DNA of 64,000 bases from Planctomycetota bacterium (GTDB lineage: Bacteria > Planctomycetota > Phycisphaerae > Phycisphaerales > UBA1924), in assembly GCA_018242605.1 (NCBI GenBank), contig JAFEBP010000003.1, forward strand, positions 1 to 64,000. Reading direction: 5' to 3'. A program made the position numbers and the translations under genes. Below, piece after piece: positions 17,693-25,618 of this stretch (position 1 is the stretch's first letter; the number at the start of each line of letters is the position of its first letter). The notes below the pieces were generated by a model. The model was not told the DNA's origin, did not search any database, and worked only from the letters and a program-made list of their open reading frames with translations.

Positions 17693-18913
17693 CTACTCCT
17701 CCTCGTCATACTCGAACGACCGCCGCAGCGACACCCGCGGCCGCCGCAGCGCCACGTTCGCCACGATCGAGGTCATCAGCCACACCGTCACCAGGCTCGA
17801 GCCGCCGTAACTCAGGAACGGCAGCGTGATCCCGATGATCGGCGCCAGCCCCAGGTTCATCCCCGCGTTGATCATCACCTGCGCGCCGATGAAGCCGGTG
17901 AACCCCACGCACGTCAGCCGACCGAAGGGCTCGCGGCAGCCCGCGGCCGTCAGCAGCGCGCCCACGATCCACAGCCCGTACAAACCGATGACCGCCAGCC
18001 CCCCCACCATGCCGAATCGGTTGCAGATCACCGAGAAGATCATGTCCGTCTTGCGCTCCGGGAGCGCGTTGAAGTGCAGCAGCGTGCGGCTGCGCGCATC
18101 GCCCACGCCCGCGTAACCGCCCGCGCCCGCCAGCCGCTGGCTGGTGACGCTCTGCATATTGATGTCCTGGTCCGCGCTCTTGTCGCCCTGCAACTGGAGC
18201 ATCAGGCCCACGATGCGCTGCTTCTGGTGCGGACGCAGCAACGGGTACGCCGCGGGCGCGGCCAGCGTCGCCATCAGCACGATCAGCGTCAGGTGCTTGA
18301 GCTTGGCCCCCGCGGCGACCAGCATCGCGAACAACGCAGGGATGAACAGCACCGCCGTGCCCAGGTCCGGCTGGAGCAGGATGAGGGCGCAGGGAATGAA
18401 CGTGATGATGGCCGGGGGGAGCAGACCCGCGAAGGTGCGGTGGTTCTTGCGGAACCGCAGGTACCACGCCAGCACCAGCACGTACGCGATCTTGGCCACC
18501 TCCGAGGGCTGGAAGTCCAGCGCGCCAAAGTCGATCCACGAGCGGGCGCCGTTCCGCGGCCGGACGATCGAGGCCGGAACGCCCGGCAGCACCAGGAACA
18601 CCAGCAGCAGCACGCAGACCGTGAGCATGCCCCACGACGCGTACCCCAGCAGGCGGTAGTGAGGCAGCAGGATCAGGATGCTCGCGGCGACCGCGACGAT
18701 GAGGTACACGCCCTGGCGCAGCGCCGCGGGTGTCAGGTCCGTGAGCTCATGAGGTTGGAGCGACTCGGCCACGCCGATGGCGTACACCGAGATCAGCGAC
18801 AGCGCGATCGACGCGAAGACCGTGGGCAGGGCGGGCCACCCGCGCGACAGACCGGCCACCGCGCCCGCGAGGCGGGGCAGGAATGAGGACGATCTGGAGG
18901 AGGCGGTGGGCAC
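17693..18913 (-). CDS. rodA: RodA/FtsW-type peptidoglycan glycosyltransferase
   Basis: A 406-residue SEDS-family polytopic membrane protein. It contains QPDLGTAVLFIPALFAMLVA, GITLPFLSYGGSSLVTVWLM near the C-terminus, and ~10 hydrophobic segments. Together with the class B PBP encoded immediately upstream (21-bp gap) it would polymerise and crosslink lateral-wall peptidoglycan, so rodA is preferred over ftsW. The start is a GTG at 18913; the first 25 residues are a Ser/Arg-rich cytoplasmic leader. The gene converges on the LuxR regulator, leaving 25 bp between stops with no obvious terminator. Confidence 0.94.
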   Translation of the reverse strand: MPTASSRSSSFLPRLAGAVAGLSRGWPALPTVFASIALSLISVYAIGVAESLQPHELTDLTPAALRQGVYLIVAVAASILILLPHYRLLGYASWGMLTVCVLLLVFLVLPGVPASIVRPRNGARSWIDFGALDFQPSEVAKIAYVLVLAWYLRFRKNHRTFAGLLPPAIITFIPCALILLQPDLGTAVLFIPALFAMLVAAGAKLKHLTLIVLMATLAAPAAYPLLRPHQKQRIVGLMLQLQGDKSADQDINMQSVTSQRLAGAGGYAGVGDARSRTLLHFNALPERKTDMIFSVICNRFGMVGGLAVIGLYGLWIVGALLTAAGCREPFGRLTCVGFTGFIGAQVMINAGMNLGLAPIIGITLPFLSYGGSSLVTVWLMTSIVANVALRRPRVSLRRSFEYDEEE

Positions 18914-18934
18914 GCGTGGTGGTGGCTCTAGGGT

Positions 18935-21322
18935 CTAGAGGTATCCCTCCGCGATGAGCGCATGAACGATCTGGTTGGCGATGGGGCCGCTGACCTTGCC
19001 GCCGCTGCCGCCGTAATCAACGACGACCGCGATGGCGAACTGCGGGCGCTCGCGCCCCGCGAGAATGACGAACCAGGAGTGATCGCCCGACTCGAGCACG
19101 TCGCCCTTGCCGGGGCCCTGGCCGTCGGGGTCCGGGCCGCGGACGTCCGGCGCCGTCGCCGTGCCAGTCTTGCCCCAGATGGTGATGCCGGAAGCGTTGA
19201 AGATCGGCTCCTGCACGCCGCCCTCGAACGTCAGGTGGCCGCCGGTGCCGTGCTCGGCGTTCACGACGTCGTGCAGGCCCTTGAGGGCCATCGCCACGCC
19301 CGCGCTGCTCAGGTTGAGGTCGCGCGGGTCCGGCCTGCCGCGGCTGCGGATCAGCACCGGATCGCGCCGCACGCCGCCCCGGGCGAGCGTCGCGTACGTG
19401 TTCGCCGCGTGCATGGGCGTCCAGGAGACCGGGCCCTGCCCGATGGCCATCTGGATGGCGTCGGGGGGCGCCAGGTCGGCGCCGGTGTTGAACTTGCCCA
19501 GTTGGCCCGCGAACTCGCCGCCCACGCCCAGCCCGAACGGGTCGCCCACGCCCATCTCGCGGTACATGTGCACCAGCCCGTCAACGCCCATCCGCTTGCC
19601 CATGGTGTAGAAGAAGATGTTGCACGAGACCATCACCGCCTCGGAACCGTCCAGATCGTGCCCCAGGACGATCGAGTGGGTCGTGTGGTACCGCTTGTAG
19701 ATCAGGCAGCGGTAGATGTCCGGCCGGTTGGGGATCAGGTAGCCGGTGCACGCGATCCGCTGGTCGGCCGTGTAGTTGCCCGCCGTGACCGCCCCCGCGA
19801 GCACCGCCGCCTTCACGATCGACCCCGGCGGGTAGGGCTTGGCGATGCAGCGGTTGATGAACGGCGTGTTGACCGGATCGCGGAAGACGTACTGCGGATC
19901 CTCACGCGCCTGGCGGCGGGTGTAGGTGGGCGTAGAGACCATCGCCAGCACCTCGCCCGTGTCGATGTCCAGCACCACCGCCGCGCCGTTGAGCGTCGCG
20001 CCCACGGGTTGGGTGATGCTCTCCTGCCCGTGCCAGGGCTGCACCACCGCCAACCCCAGTTCCTTGCTCATCGCCGCCTGCACGCGCGCCTGGAGCATGA
20101 TGTCCAGCGTGAGGTTCACGGTGTCGCCCGCGACGGCGGGCACGTGCTCCTTCTCGCCGGTATCCAGGTGGTTGATCTGCACGCCCCGCAGTCCCCGCAG
20201 CGAGTTCTCCTGCGACCCTTCGACGCCCCCGTCGCCCACGCGGTCGTTCTCGAAGTACGCCCCGCGGTCCTGCCCGTCGGCCGTGGTCGCCAGCGCCGCC
20301 GCGGCGGGGTTGGCGTCCAAATACGCACGGCGGCGGGTCGCATCGCCGGGAATGTCCGGCGCGCCGTCGGCGCCCTTCTTGTCGCCGAAGACCTGGTCGC
20401 GCAATCGCCCCAGCACGTGGCAGGCGACGCCTTCCAACTCGATGGTGAGCGAATCCTCGGCACGAACGGGCCGCGGCAGCGTGCTGCGGTCCACCGCGAT
20501 GGTCATCGCCTCGTACGGGTAATCCCGGTCGCCCGAATCGACGACCTTGAGGCCCGGCAGGACGGGGAGCGACTCCACGATTGCCGCGCGCCCGTCGGGC
20601 AGTTCGATCGACTCGGGCGCGGCGTCTTCTGTGGCCAGTGCGGCGCACGCGAAGCCGATGTCATCACCCACCCGCGGCGCCACCACGTGCGCCTGCTTCA
20701 ACTCCGCGATGGGCTGGTTGGCACGCTTCTCGATCGCCTTGCGGGCGGCGTCGGTGAGCGTCTCGCCGCGCTTGGCGGCCTCGGCGACCTCCAGTTCCAC
20801 GCGCCGGGCCACCACCTGCTCCTGCCGCTGCGTGATCTCGGTGACGATCGCGTCGCGCCGCGCGTCCAACTGGTCGCGGGGCACGCCCAGCGTGTTGGCC
20901 AACCGCTCCCACCCGCGCTCCAGGTGAACCTGGAACGCCGGGAGCAACTGTGACACGACTTCTTCCCGCTCGGCCGGCGAAAGCCCCAGCCACCCCGCCA
21001 GGCCGATGGAGCGGCGGGCGACGGTCTCGGCGTGCTCGCGGGCCCAGTCCCCGGTGATGACCGAGTACGGCACCGACACATCGAAGCTCGGCCGGTCCTG
21101 CGCCAGCACGCGCCCCTTGCGGTCCAGGATCGTGCCTCGCACCGACGGAGTCCATTGACGCTTGACGAGCCGCGATTCGGCCTCGCGCCGCAGGTCATCG
21201 CCCCGCACCAGCGCCAACCGCGAGAGCTGAACGCACAGGGGGGCCGCGCCGACGCCGAACAACAGCGTCAGGAGCAGAAGGCGCCTGTGGAACATGCTGG
21301 GGAATAGGTTCTTGAGCAGCAT
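18935..21322 (-). CDS. mrdA: Penicillin-binding protein 2 (class B transpeptidase)
   Basis: The protein is 795 residues from the ATG at 21322, longer than the ~630 of E. coli PBP2. An N-terminal signal anchor (RRLLLLTLLFGVGAAPLCV) is followed by a dimerisation domain with RGTILDRKGRVLAQDRPSFD. The transpeptidase domain has the active site SIVK with S501, the SCN motif in VMVSCNIFFYTMGKRMG, and the KTG motif in WGKTGTATAP. The extra length sits between the anchor and the catalytic domain and includes a charged helical stretch near residues 130-180. GAAGG lies 8 nt before the start. The frame stays open upstream to 23080, but that part is antisense to ppk2. Confidence 0.93.
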   Translation of the reverse strand: MLLKNLFPSMFHRRLLLLTLLFGVGAAPLCVQLSRLALVRGDDLRREAESRLVKRQWTPSVRGTILDRKGRVLAQDRPSFDVSVPYSVITGDWAREHAETVARRSIGLAGWLGLSPAEREEVVSQLLPAFQVHLERGWERLANTLGVPRDQLDARRDAIVTEITQRQEQVVARRVELEVAEAAKRGETLTDAARKAIEKRANQPIAELKQAHVVAPRVGDDIGFACAALATEDAAPESIELPDGRAAIVESLPVLPGLKVVDSGDRDYPYEAMTIAVDRSTLPRPVRAEDSLTIELEGVACHVLGRLRDQVFGDKKGADGAPDIPGDATRRRAYLDANPAAAALATTADGQDRGAYFENDRVGDGGVEGSQENSLRGLRGVQINHLDTGEKEHVPAVAGDTVNLTLDIMLQARVQAAMSKELGLAVVQPWHGQESITQPVGATLNGAAVVLDIDTGEVLAMVSTPTYTRRQAREDPQYVFRDPVNTPFINRCIAKPYPPGSIVKAAVLAGAVTAGNYTADQRIACTGYLIPNRPDIYRCLIYKRYHTTHSIVLGHDLDGSEAVMVSCNIFFYTMGKRMGVDGLVHMYREMGVGDPFGLGVGGEFAGQLGKFNTGADLAPPDAIQMAIGQGPVSWTPMHAANTYATLARGGVRRDPVLIRSRGRPDPRDLNLSSAGVAMALKGLHDVVNAEHGTGGHLTFEGGVQEPIFNASGITIWGKTGTATAPDVRGPDPDGQGPGKGDVLESGDHSWFVILAGRERPQFAIAVVVDYGGSGGKVSGPIANQIVHALIAEGYL

Positions 21323-21421
21323 CCGTGCCGCCTTCGGGGTGTGGGGGAAAGGGGATGATACGATGCGTGACGCGGCCGCGATGCGGGGAGCCATCGGCGA
21401 GCCTTGCGAGGGAGATTGACA

Positions 21422-22309
21422 GTGGCCAACAAAGTCCGGGCGTTCATCGAACCCTTCCGCGTCACCAACGGCGACAAGTTCCGCCTCAAGGACATCGACC
21501 CCAACGACACCCGGGGCGTCAAGTCCCGCGCCAAGGCCGAGGAACTGCTGGCCAAGGGCGTCAAGCAACTCTCGGACATGCAGGAAAAGCTGTACGCCCA
21601 GGACCGCTGGTCCCTGCTGCTGATCTTCCAGGCCATGGACGCCGCGGGCAAGGACGGGGCGATCAAGCACGTCCTGAGCGGCATCAACCCGCAAGGGTGC
21701 CAGGTCTATTCCTTCAAGGCCCCCACCGTCGAGGACCTGGACCACGACTTCATGTGGCGGTGCACCCGCTGCCTGCCCGAGCGCGGCCGGATCGGGATCT
21801 TCAACCGCTCGTACTACGAGGAGACCCTGGTAGTCCGCGTCCACCCCGAGTTCCTGGAGGCCCAGCGCCTGCCCAAGGAGTGCCAGAGCAAGAACCTCTG
21901 GCAGGAGCGCTTCGAGGACATCCGCAACTTCGAAAAGTACATCACCCGCCAGGGCGTGGTGGTCCTCAAGTTCTTCCTGCATGTCTCCAAGAAGGAACAG
22001 CGCAAGCGCCTGCTGGAGCGGCTGGAAGACCCGGACAAGAACTGGAAGTTCAGCAAGGCGGACCTCAACGAGCGCGCCCACTGGAACGACTACATGAGCG
22101 CCTACGAGGACATGATCCGCAACACCGCGACCAAGCGCGCCCCCTGGTACGTCGTGCCGGCGGACAACAAGTGGTACACGCGCCTGGTGGTGGGCGCGGC
22201 GATCCACGATGCGCTCACCGACCTCGATCTCAGGTTCCCCGAAGTGGACGCCAGAAAGAAGCAGGAACTCAGCGAGGTTAAGGACGCCCTGGCACGCGGG
22301 GATGCATGA
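21422..22309 (+). CDS. ppk2: Polyphosphate kinase 2, class III-like
   Basis: A 295-residue PPK2 with Walker A in FQAMDAAGKDGAIKHV (G76-K77-D78-G79), the following block SGINPQGCQVYSFKAP and the lid/Walker B region CLPERGRIGIFNRSYYEE. These motifs match the polyphosphate:AMP/ADP phosphotransferases of class III (the Meiothermus type), which make ADP and ATP from polyphosphate. Substrate preference is inferred, not shown. I chose the GTG at 21422, preceded by GAGGGAG; the ATG at 21404 has no site. The gene is divergent from mrdA with about 100 bp between, so regulation may be shared. Confidence 0.93.
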   Translation: MANKVRAFIEPFRVTNGDKFRLKDIDPNDTRGVKSRAKAEELLAKGVKQLSDMQEKLYAQDRWSLLLIFQAMDAAGKDGAIKHVLSGINPQGCQVYSFKAPTVEDLDHDFMWRCTRCLPERGRIGIFNRSYYEETLVVRVHPEFLEAQRLPKECQSKNLWQERFEDIRNFEKYITRQGVVVLKFFLHVSKKEQRKRLLERLEDPDKNWKFSKADLNERAHWNDYMSAYEDMIRNTATKRAPWYVVPADNKWYTRLVVGAAIHDALTDLDLRFPEVDARKKQELSEVKDALARGDA

Positions 22310-22326
22310 TCGCGTCACAACGGCCC

Positions 22327-22332
22327 TATAAT
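22327..22332 (+). promoter_or_regulatory. Consensus -10 box before the DUF2959 lipoprotein gene
   Basis: A perfect TATAAT lies 77 bp before the ATG at 22409, in the short gap after ppk2. No good -35 box is visible 17 bp upstream, so this is a tentative promoter. Confidence 0.35.
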
Positions 22333-22408
22333 GTCTCTCGGCGTCGCGTGATCCACATCGGTTCCGGTCGCCCGAATGTAAACACACCAGTTGCAGAGTA
22401 AACGCACA

Positions 22409-23044
22409 ATGAACACCCCTCGCTCCATTCAGATCGGTATTCTCGCGCTCGGCCTCGGTCTTGTCGGCGCCGGTTGCAAGTCCTCCACGGAGATCGCCAA
22501 GGAGAAGGCCTCCTCCTCCGTGCAGACCTTCCAGCAGATGCTCGGCGAGATGCCCCCGGAGATCGATCGCGCCACCGCCGCGCTGACCAAGCTCTCGGAT
22601 GTCCGCACCACCGGCGCCGCCAGCACCCAGACGCTCGCCGACCTCAACAAGAGCATCGAAGTGCTCACGCACCAGGCCCAGCGCCTGACCACCGCGAGCG
22701 ACGACGCCGTGGCCGATTCGCAGCGCTTCTTCACCACCTGGCTCAAGGAGAGCCGGACGATCAAGGATGAAGCCCAGCGCCGCGCCGCGATCGATCAGAT
22801 CAAGAGCCGCGAGCCCCAGCGCGCCCTGGCCAAGGGCTACCTCGACAAGGCCTCCAAGGACTTCCGCAAGCTGGTCGACGGTCTCAAGGACGCCTCCGCG
22901 GGCGTGACCAAGAACCCCGCCAGCGCCACCAACGGCGAACTGTCCAAGAAGGTCGGCCCCATCTTCGATTCCGCCACCGCCACCAAGAACCAGATCGCCC
23001 GCCTCGAAGATCAGATCAACACGAATCTGCTCTCGAACAAGTAA
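22409..23044 (+). CDS. DUF2959-family putative lipoprotein
   Basis: A 211-residue exported helical protein. The signal sequence ends LGLVGAGCKSS, an imperfect lipobox. The mature protein is mostly coiled-coil with many Ala, Lys and Thr, and carries the family block ADSQRFFTTWLKESRTIKDE and a later KDFRKLVDGLKDASAGV. It shares this layout with the protein at 6.9-7.5 kb. Function is unknown; the family is seen as periplasmic helical proteins in several Gram-negative groups. I chose the ATG at 22409 (MNTPRSI) rather than the upstream frame start at 22391, because it places the hydrophobic segment close to the N-terminus. Confidence 0.75.
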   Translation: MNTPRSIQIGILALGLGLVGAGCKSSTEIAKEKASSSVQTFQQMLGEMPPEIDRATAALTKLSDVRTTGAASTQTLADLNKSIEVLTHQAQRLTTASDDAVADSQRFFTTWLKESRTIKDEAQRRAAIDQIKSREPQRALAKGYLDKASKDFRKLVDGLKDASAGVTKNPASATNGELSKKVGPIFDSATATKNQIARLEDQINTNLLSNK

Positions 23045-23183
23045 TCTCCGAAGGAACCGGCAATCGATTCGTTCGATCACCGGTCTTCCGAGCCGACTCC
23101 ACCGCGAGCCGATGCGGTCTTAGATTCTGTTCTCCGATTCATCGAGCGTATGGAAGCCCCCGCGGCGGCCATACGCTCTTTTC

Positions 23184-24293
23184 ATGCGCTCCTTGTTCAT
23201 GCTCCTGGGTGCGTTGGCCGCACTGTGCCTCTGCGCGTGTTCTTCCAACAACCCCGCGCCGCACCATGTCTGGAGCCTCGCCAACCCCGGGGCCCGGCCC
23301 GGCGCCGACGCACCGGGCCCGCTGGACCTGCGGCTCTGCCGCCGCGAGAGCGAGAGTGGCGGCGATGCCTTCGTCGCGTACGAATCTCCCGCGGTGTCGC
23401 CGGGAGAGTTTGACGAATGCCTCCTCTCCTGGAACGTGCAGACCCCGCCCGGCACCGGAGTCTGGTTCGAGGTGCGCGTCCGTGCCCGCCGCGGCCCCTG
23501 GTCGCCGTGGCTCTTCATCGGCGACTGGGGCGACCTGCCCGCGCGCGGGCCGCTGGTCACTCGCTGGCCCGACGGCGACGTCGCCATCGACGTGCTCGAG
23601 GGCCGCCGCGCCTTTGATCAGGTCCAGTGCCGCGTCACTGCGGCGTTCGGCCCCGAGTCCGCCGCGCAGCCCGGGGCGTGCGTCACCGTCCGGCACCTGG
23701 CCGTGGTGACGACGCTCACGTCCACACTCAAGCGCCACCCTCCCCGGGCCACGCCGATGACCGGCGGGCCCGTGCGCCTGGAGGTGCCCTTCCTGAGCCA
23801 GAAGACCGACCGGCCCGAACTCGCCGGACGCCTCTGCAGCCCCACCAGCGTCGCAATGGTGCTGGCCTACCGCGGCGCGCCCACGCCCGTGGGCGATGTG
23901 GCCGCCCTCGCCTTCGACCCGCGCCACGACATCTACGGCGTCTGGCCACGCAACGTGCAAGCCGCGTTCACACGCGGCGTGCCCGGCGAGGTCCGGCGCT
24001 TCGGCTCGTGGGATGAGGCCGAGCGCGTCATCCGCTCCGGCACGCCCATCATCGCCAGCATCCGCGTGGAAGAAGGCGAACTGCCCGCGGCCCCGTATTC
24101 AAGCACCGATGGCCACCTCATCGTCCTCAAGGGCTTCGACGCCGCCGGCGATGTCATCGTGAACGACCCCGCCGCGTCCGACGCGGCCCACGGCGAACGC
24201 GTCTACCCGCGGGCCGCGCTCACGCGCGTCTGGATGGTGCGGGGGAAGGGAACGGCGTACGTGCTCGGGGCCCCGGACGCGGCGATGCCGTGA
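23184..24293 (+). CDS. C39-like cysteine peptidase lipoprotein
   Basis: A 369-residue lipoprotein: signal sequence with lipobox LCAC, then a ~170-residue beta-rich N-terminal domain (FEVRVRARRGPWSPWLFIGD). The C-terminal domain is a papain-like C39-family fold: LEVPFLSQ entry, nucleophile C218 in GRLCSPTSVAMVLAYRG, H311 in DGHLIVLKGFD and D328 in DVIVNDPAA. The order Cys-His-Asp and the spacing fit peptidase_C39_2. The substrate is unknown; the N-terminal domain may bind it at the cell envelope. The gene converges on the SUMF1-type gene with a 16-bp gap. Confidence 0.85.
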   Translation: MRSLFMLLGALAALCLCACSSNNPAPHHVWSLANPGARPGADAPGPLDLRLCRRESESGGDAFVAYESPAVSPGEFDECLLSWNVQTPPGTGVWFEVRVRARRGPWSPWLFIGDWGDLPARGPLVTRWPDGDVAIDVLEGRRAFDQVQCRVTAAFGPESAAQPGACVTVRHLAVVTTLTSTLKRHPPRATPMTGGPVRLEVPFLSQKTDRPELAGRLCSPTSVAMVLAYRGAPTPVGDVAALAFDPRHDIYGVWPRNVQAAFTRGVPGEVRRFGSWDEAERVIRSGTPIIASIRVEEGELPAAPYSSTDGHLIVLKGFDAAGDVIVNDPAASDAAHGERVYPRAALTRVWMVRGKGTAYVLGAPDAAMP

Positions 24294-24309
24294 CCCCGCA
24301 CGCGGCAAC

Positions 24310-25380
24310 TCAGCCGCGCCGCCGCGCACACAAGCGAGCCATGAGAATCATCGCGAGCGATGCCGTTCCCGAAGAAGGAACGGCCGCAGCGATGCGAAAG
24401 CCGTGCTCAAGTGAGGGAGATGACGGGAAGTCGGCGCTGACGGCATAAATGCGGTCGATGGGAGTGCCGCCCCAATGGCTGCCCTGAAATCTCCTGTACG
24501 GAATGGCATCAACGACTCGGACAGTCTCCAGCCATTCGGAAGTCGCTCCGGCGGTATCCAGCAGCCCCCAAGGAGTACGGACATCCGGATACGACATCAA
24601 AGGGATCGCGTATTCGCCGCCGCCCGGGAGCGTAAATCCCGCGTTCGCCTGGCCTTGGCCGGGCGGTCCGTACACAAGCGGCACGTTGGTGCCGTTGATG
24701 CTGTTCCACCACCAGCCGCCGACTCCTGTGCCGCCGTAGTTCGGATCGTAGAAGTTGGCTTTGATCCACTCGTCGAGCGTGGGGATCCAATATCGAGCAC
24801 CGGGAGTGTGTTCACGTTGATCGGTAAACTGGTTCCCGTTTATGACGCCAAAGGTGGACACGTCGTACGCGCCGTTCATCACGGCGGAGATGTCCGGGCG
24901 GCGGTCGTTGCACAGCCAGTTGCAGAACATGGCGGAGGTGCGCCAATCAACTCCACCGACAGGGCGCATGCCGGCCGTGGGCGAGCCGCTCAGTTGGTAC
25001 GGTTGGTCCGGATTGCCCGTGCTGACTGCGCCCCAACGCGACGGCGCCTGCACCCACGGCACGCGGCCAAGATAGAGGTTGAAAAACTCGATTCACTGGG
25101 CGGTCGTCACTTCGGTTTTACCGATGCGGTATTCGTATCCCACACTGCCGCGACCCGTGACGGCGTTGTTGTTGTCCGGTCCTGCATACGCCGGGTTGCC
25201 CGGCGCACCGACGGTGACGAACTCGATGCCGGAGGGGTCGACCTGCGCCAGGGCGGAGGTGTGGGACAGAGCGATGCTCGCCGCGCCGAAGCAAATCAGT
25301 GAAGCACGCGAAGGCAATCCGAACGAAAGCCGGATGAAGTTGAGGAAGTACGTGGAAGGGCTCCTGTGCGGGGTGGACAC
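24310..25380 (-). pseudogene. SUMF1/FGE-domain PEP-CTERM-like protein interrupted by an in-frame TGA
   Basis: One continuous frame carries a signal sequence (about residues 27-46, ending ALAQV), then a formylglycine-generating-enzyme-like domain: YRIGKTEVTTAQ, RPVGGVDWRTSAMFCNWL and YWIPTLDEWIKANFYDPNYG. The tail VPSSGTASLAMILMARLCA plus RRRG is PEP-CTERM-like. A single TGA at 25095-25093 follows EVTTAQ and is followed in frame by IEFFNLYLG; homologues usually have an aromatic residue here, so TGG to TGA is the simplest explanation. Other genes here use TGA as a normal stop. The C-terminus suggests a secreted, surface-sorted protein rather than a sulfatase activator. The start is uncertain (GTG at 25380). 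Confidence 0.7.
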
Positions 25381-25441
25381 TCAAATATGCCACACGGAAT
25401 AAACGATGCCAATAGAAAGGACGGAAAATTGTCAGAAAGAC

Positions 25442-25469
25442 GGATTCGGGACTCGGGATTCGGGCTTCG
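25442..25469. repeat. Four-unit heptamer repeat GGATTCG
   Basis: GGATTCG, GGACTCG, GGATTCG and GGCTTCG follow one another in register. The element lies in the gap between the broken SUMF1 gene and ricT. It has the same 7-bp period as the 4.4-kb array but a different sequence. Nothing else is recognisable in 25381-25618. Confidence 0.8.
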
Positions 25470-25618
25470 GCAGGTGAATTGGCGAGTTGGTGAGCGTTTC
25501 GACGTTGGCAAGGAAGCACACATCCAGGAGCAAGGCAATCGCCACGACGCGGAAGACGCAGCGACTCCTACCCGGCGCGGTTGGCGCGTCCGCGGCTCTG
25601 CCTACTTTTGTCTCTGAC

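Noticed and set aside
21323..23080. Upstream extension of the PBP2 frame to 1381 codons
   Set aside because: The extension is antisense to ppk2 and the DUF2959 gene. A good start with ribosome binding site and signal anchor is at 21322.
25093..25095. Selenocysteine at the TGA in the SUMF1-type gene
   Set aside because: The site in homologues is aromatic, not Cys, and I see no hairpin typical of a selenocysteine insertion element. A nonsense mutation or an error is simpler.
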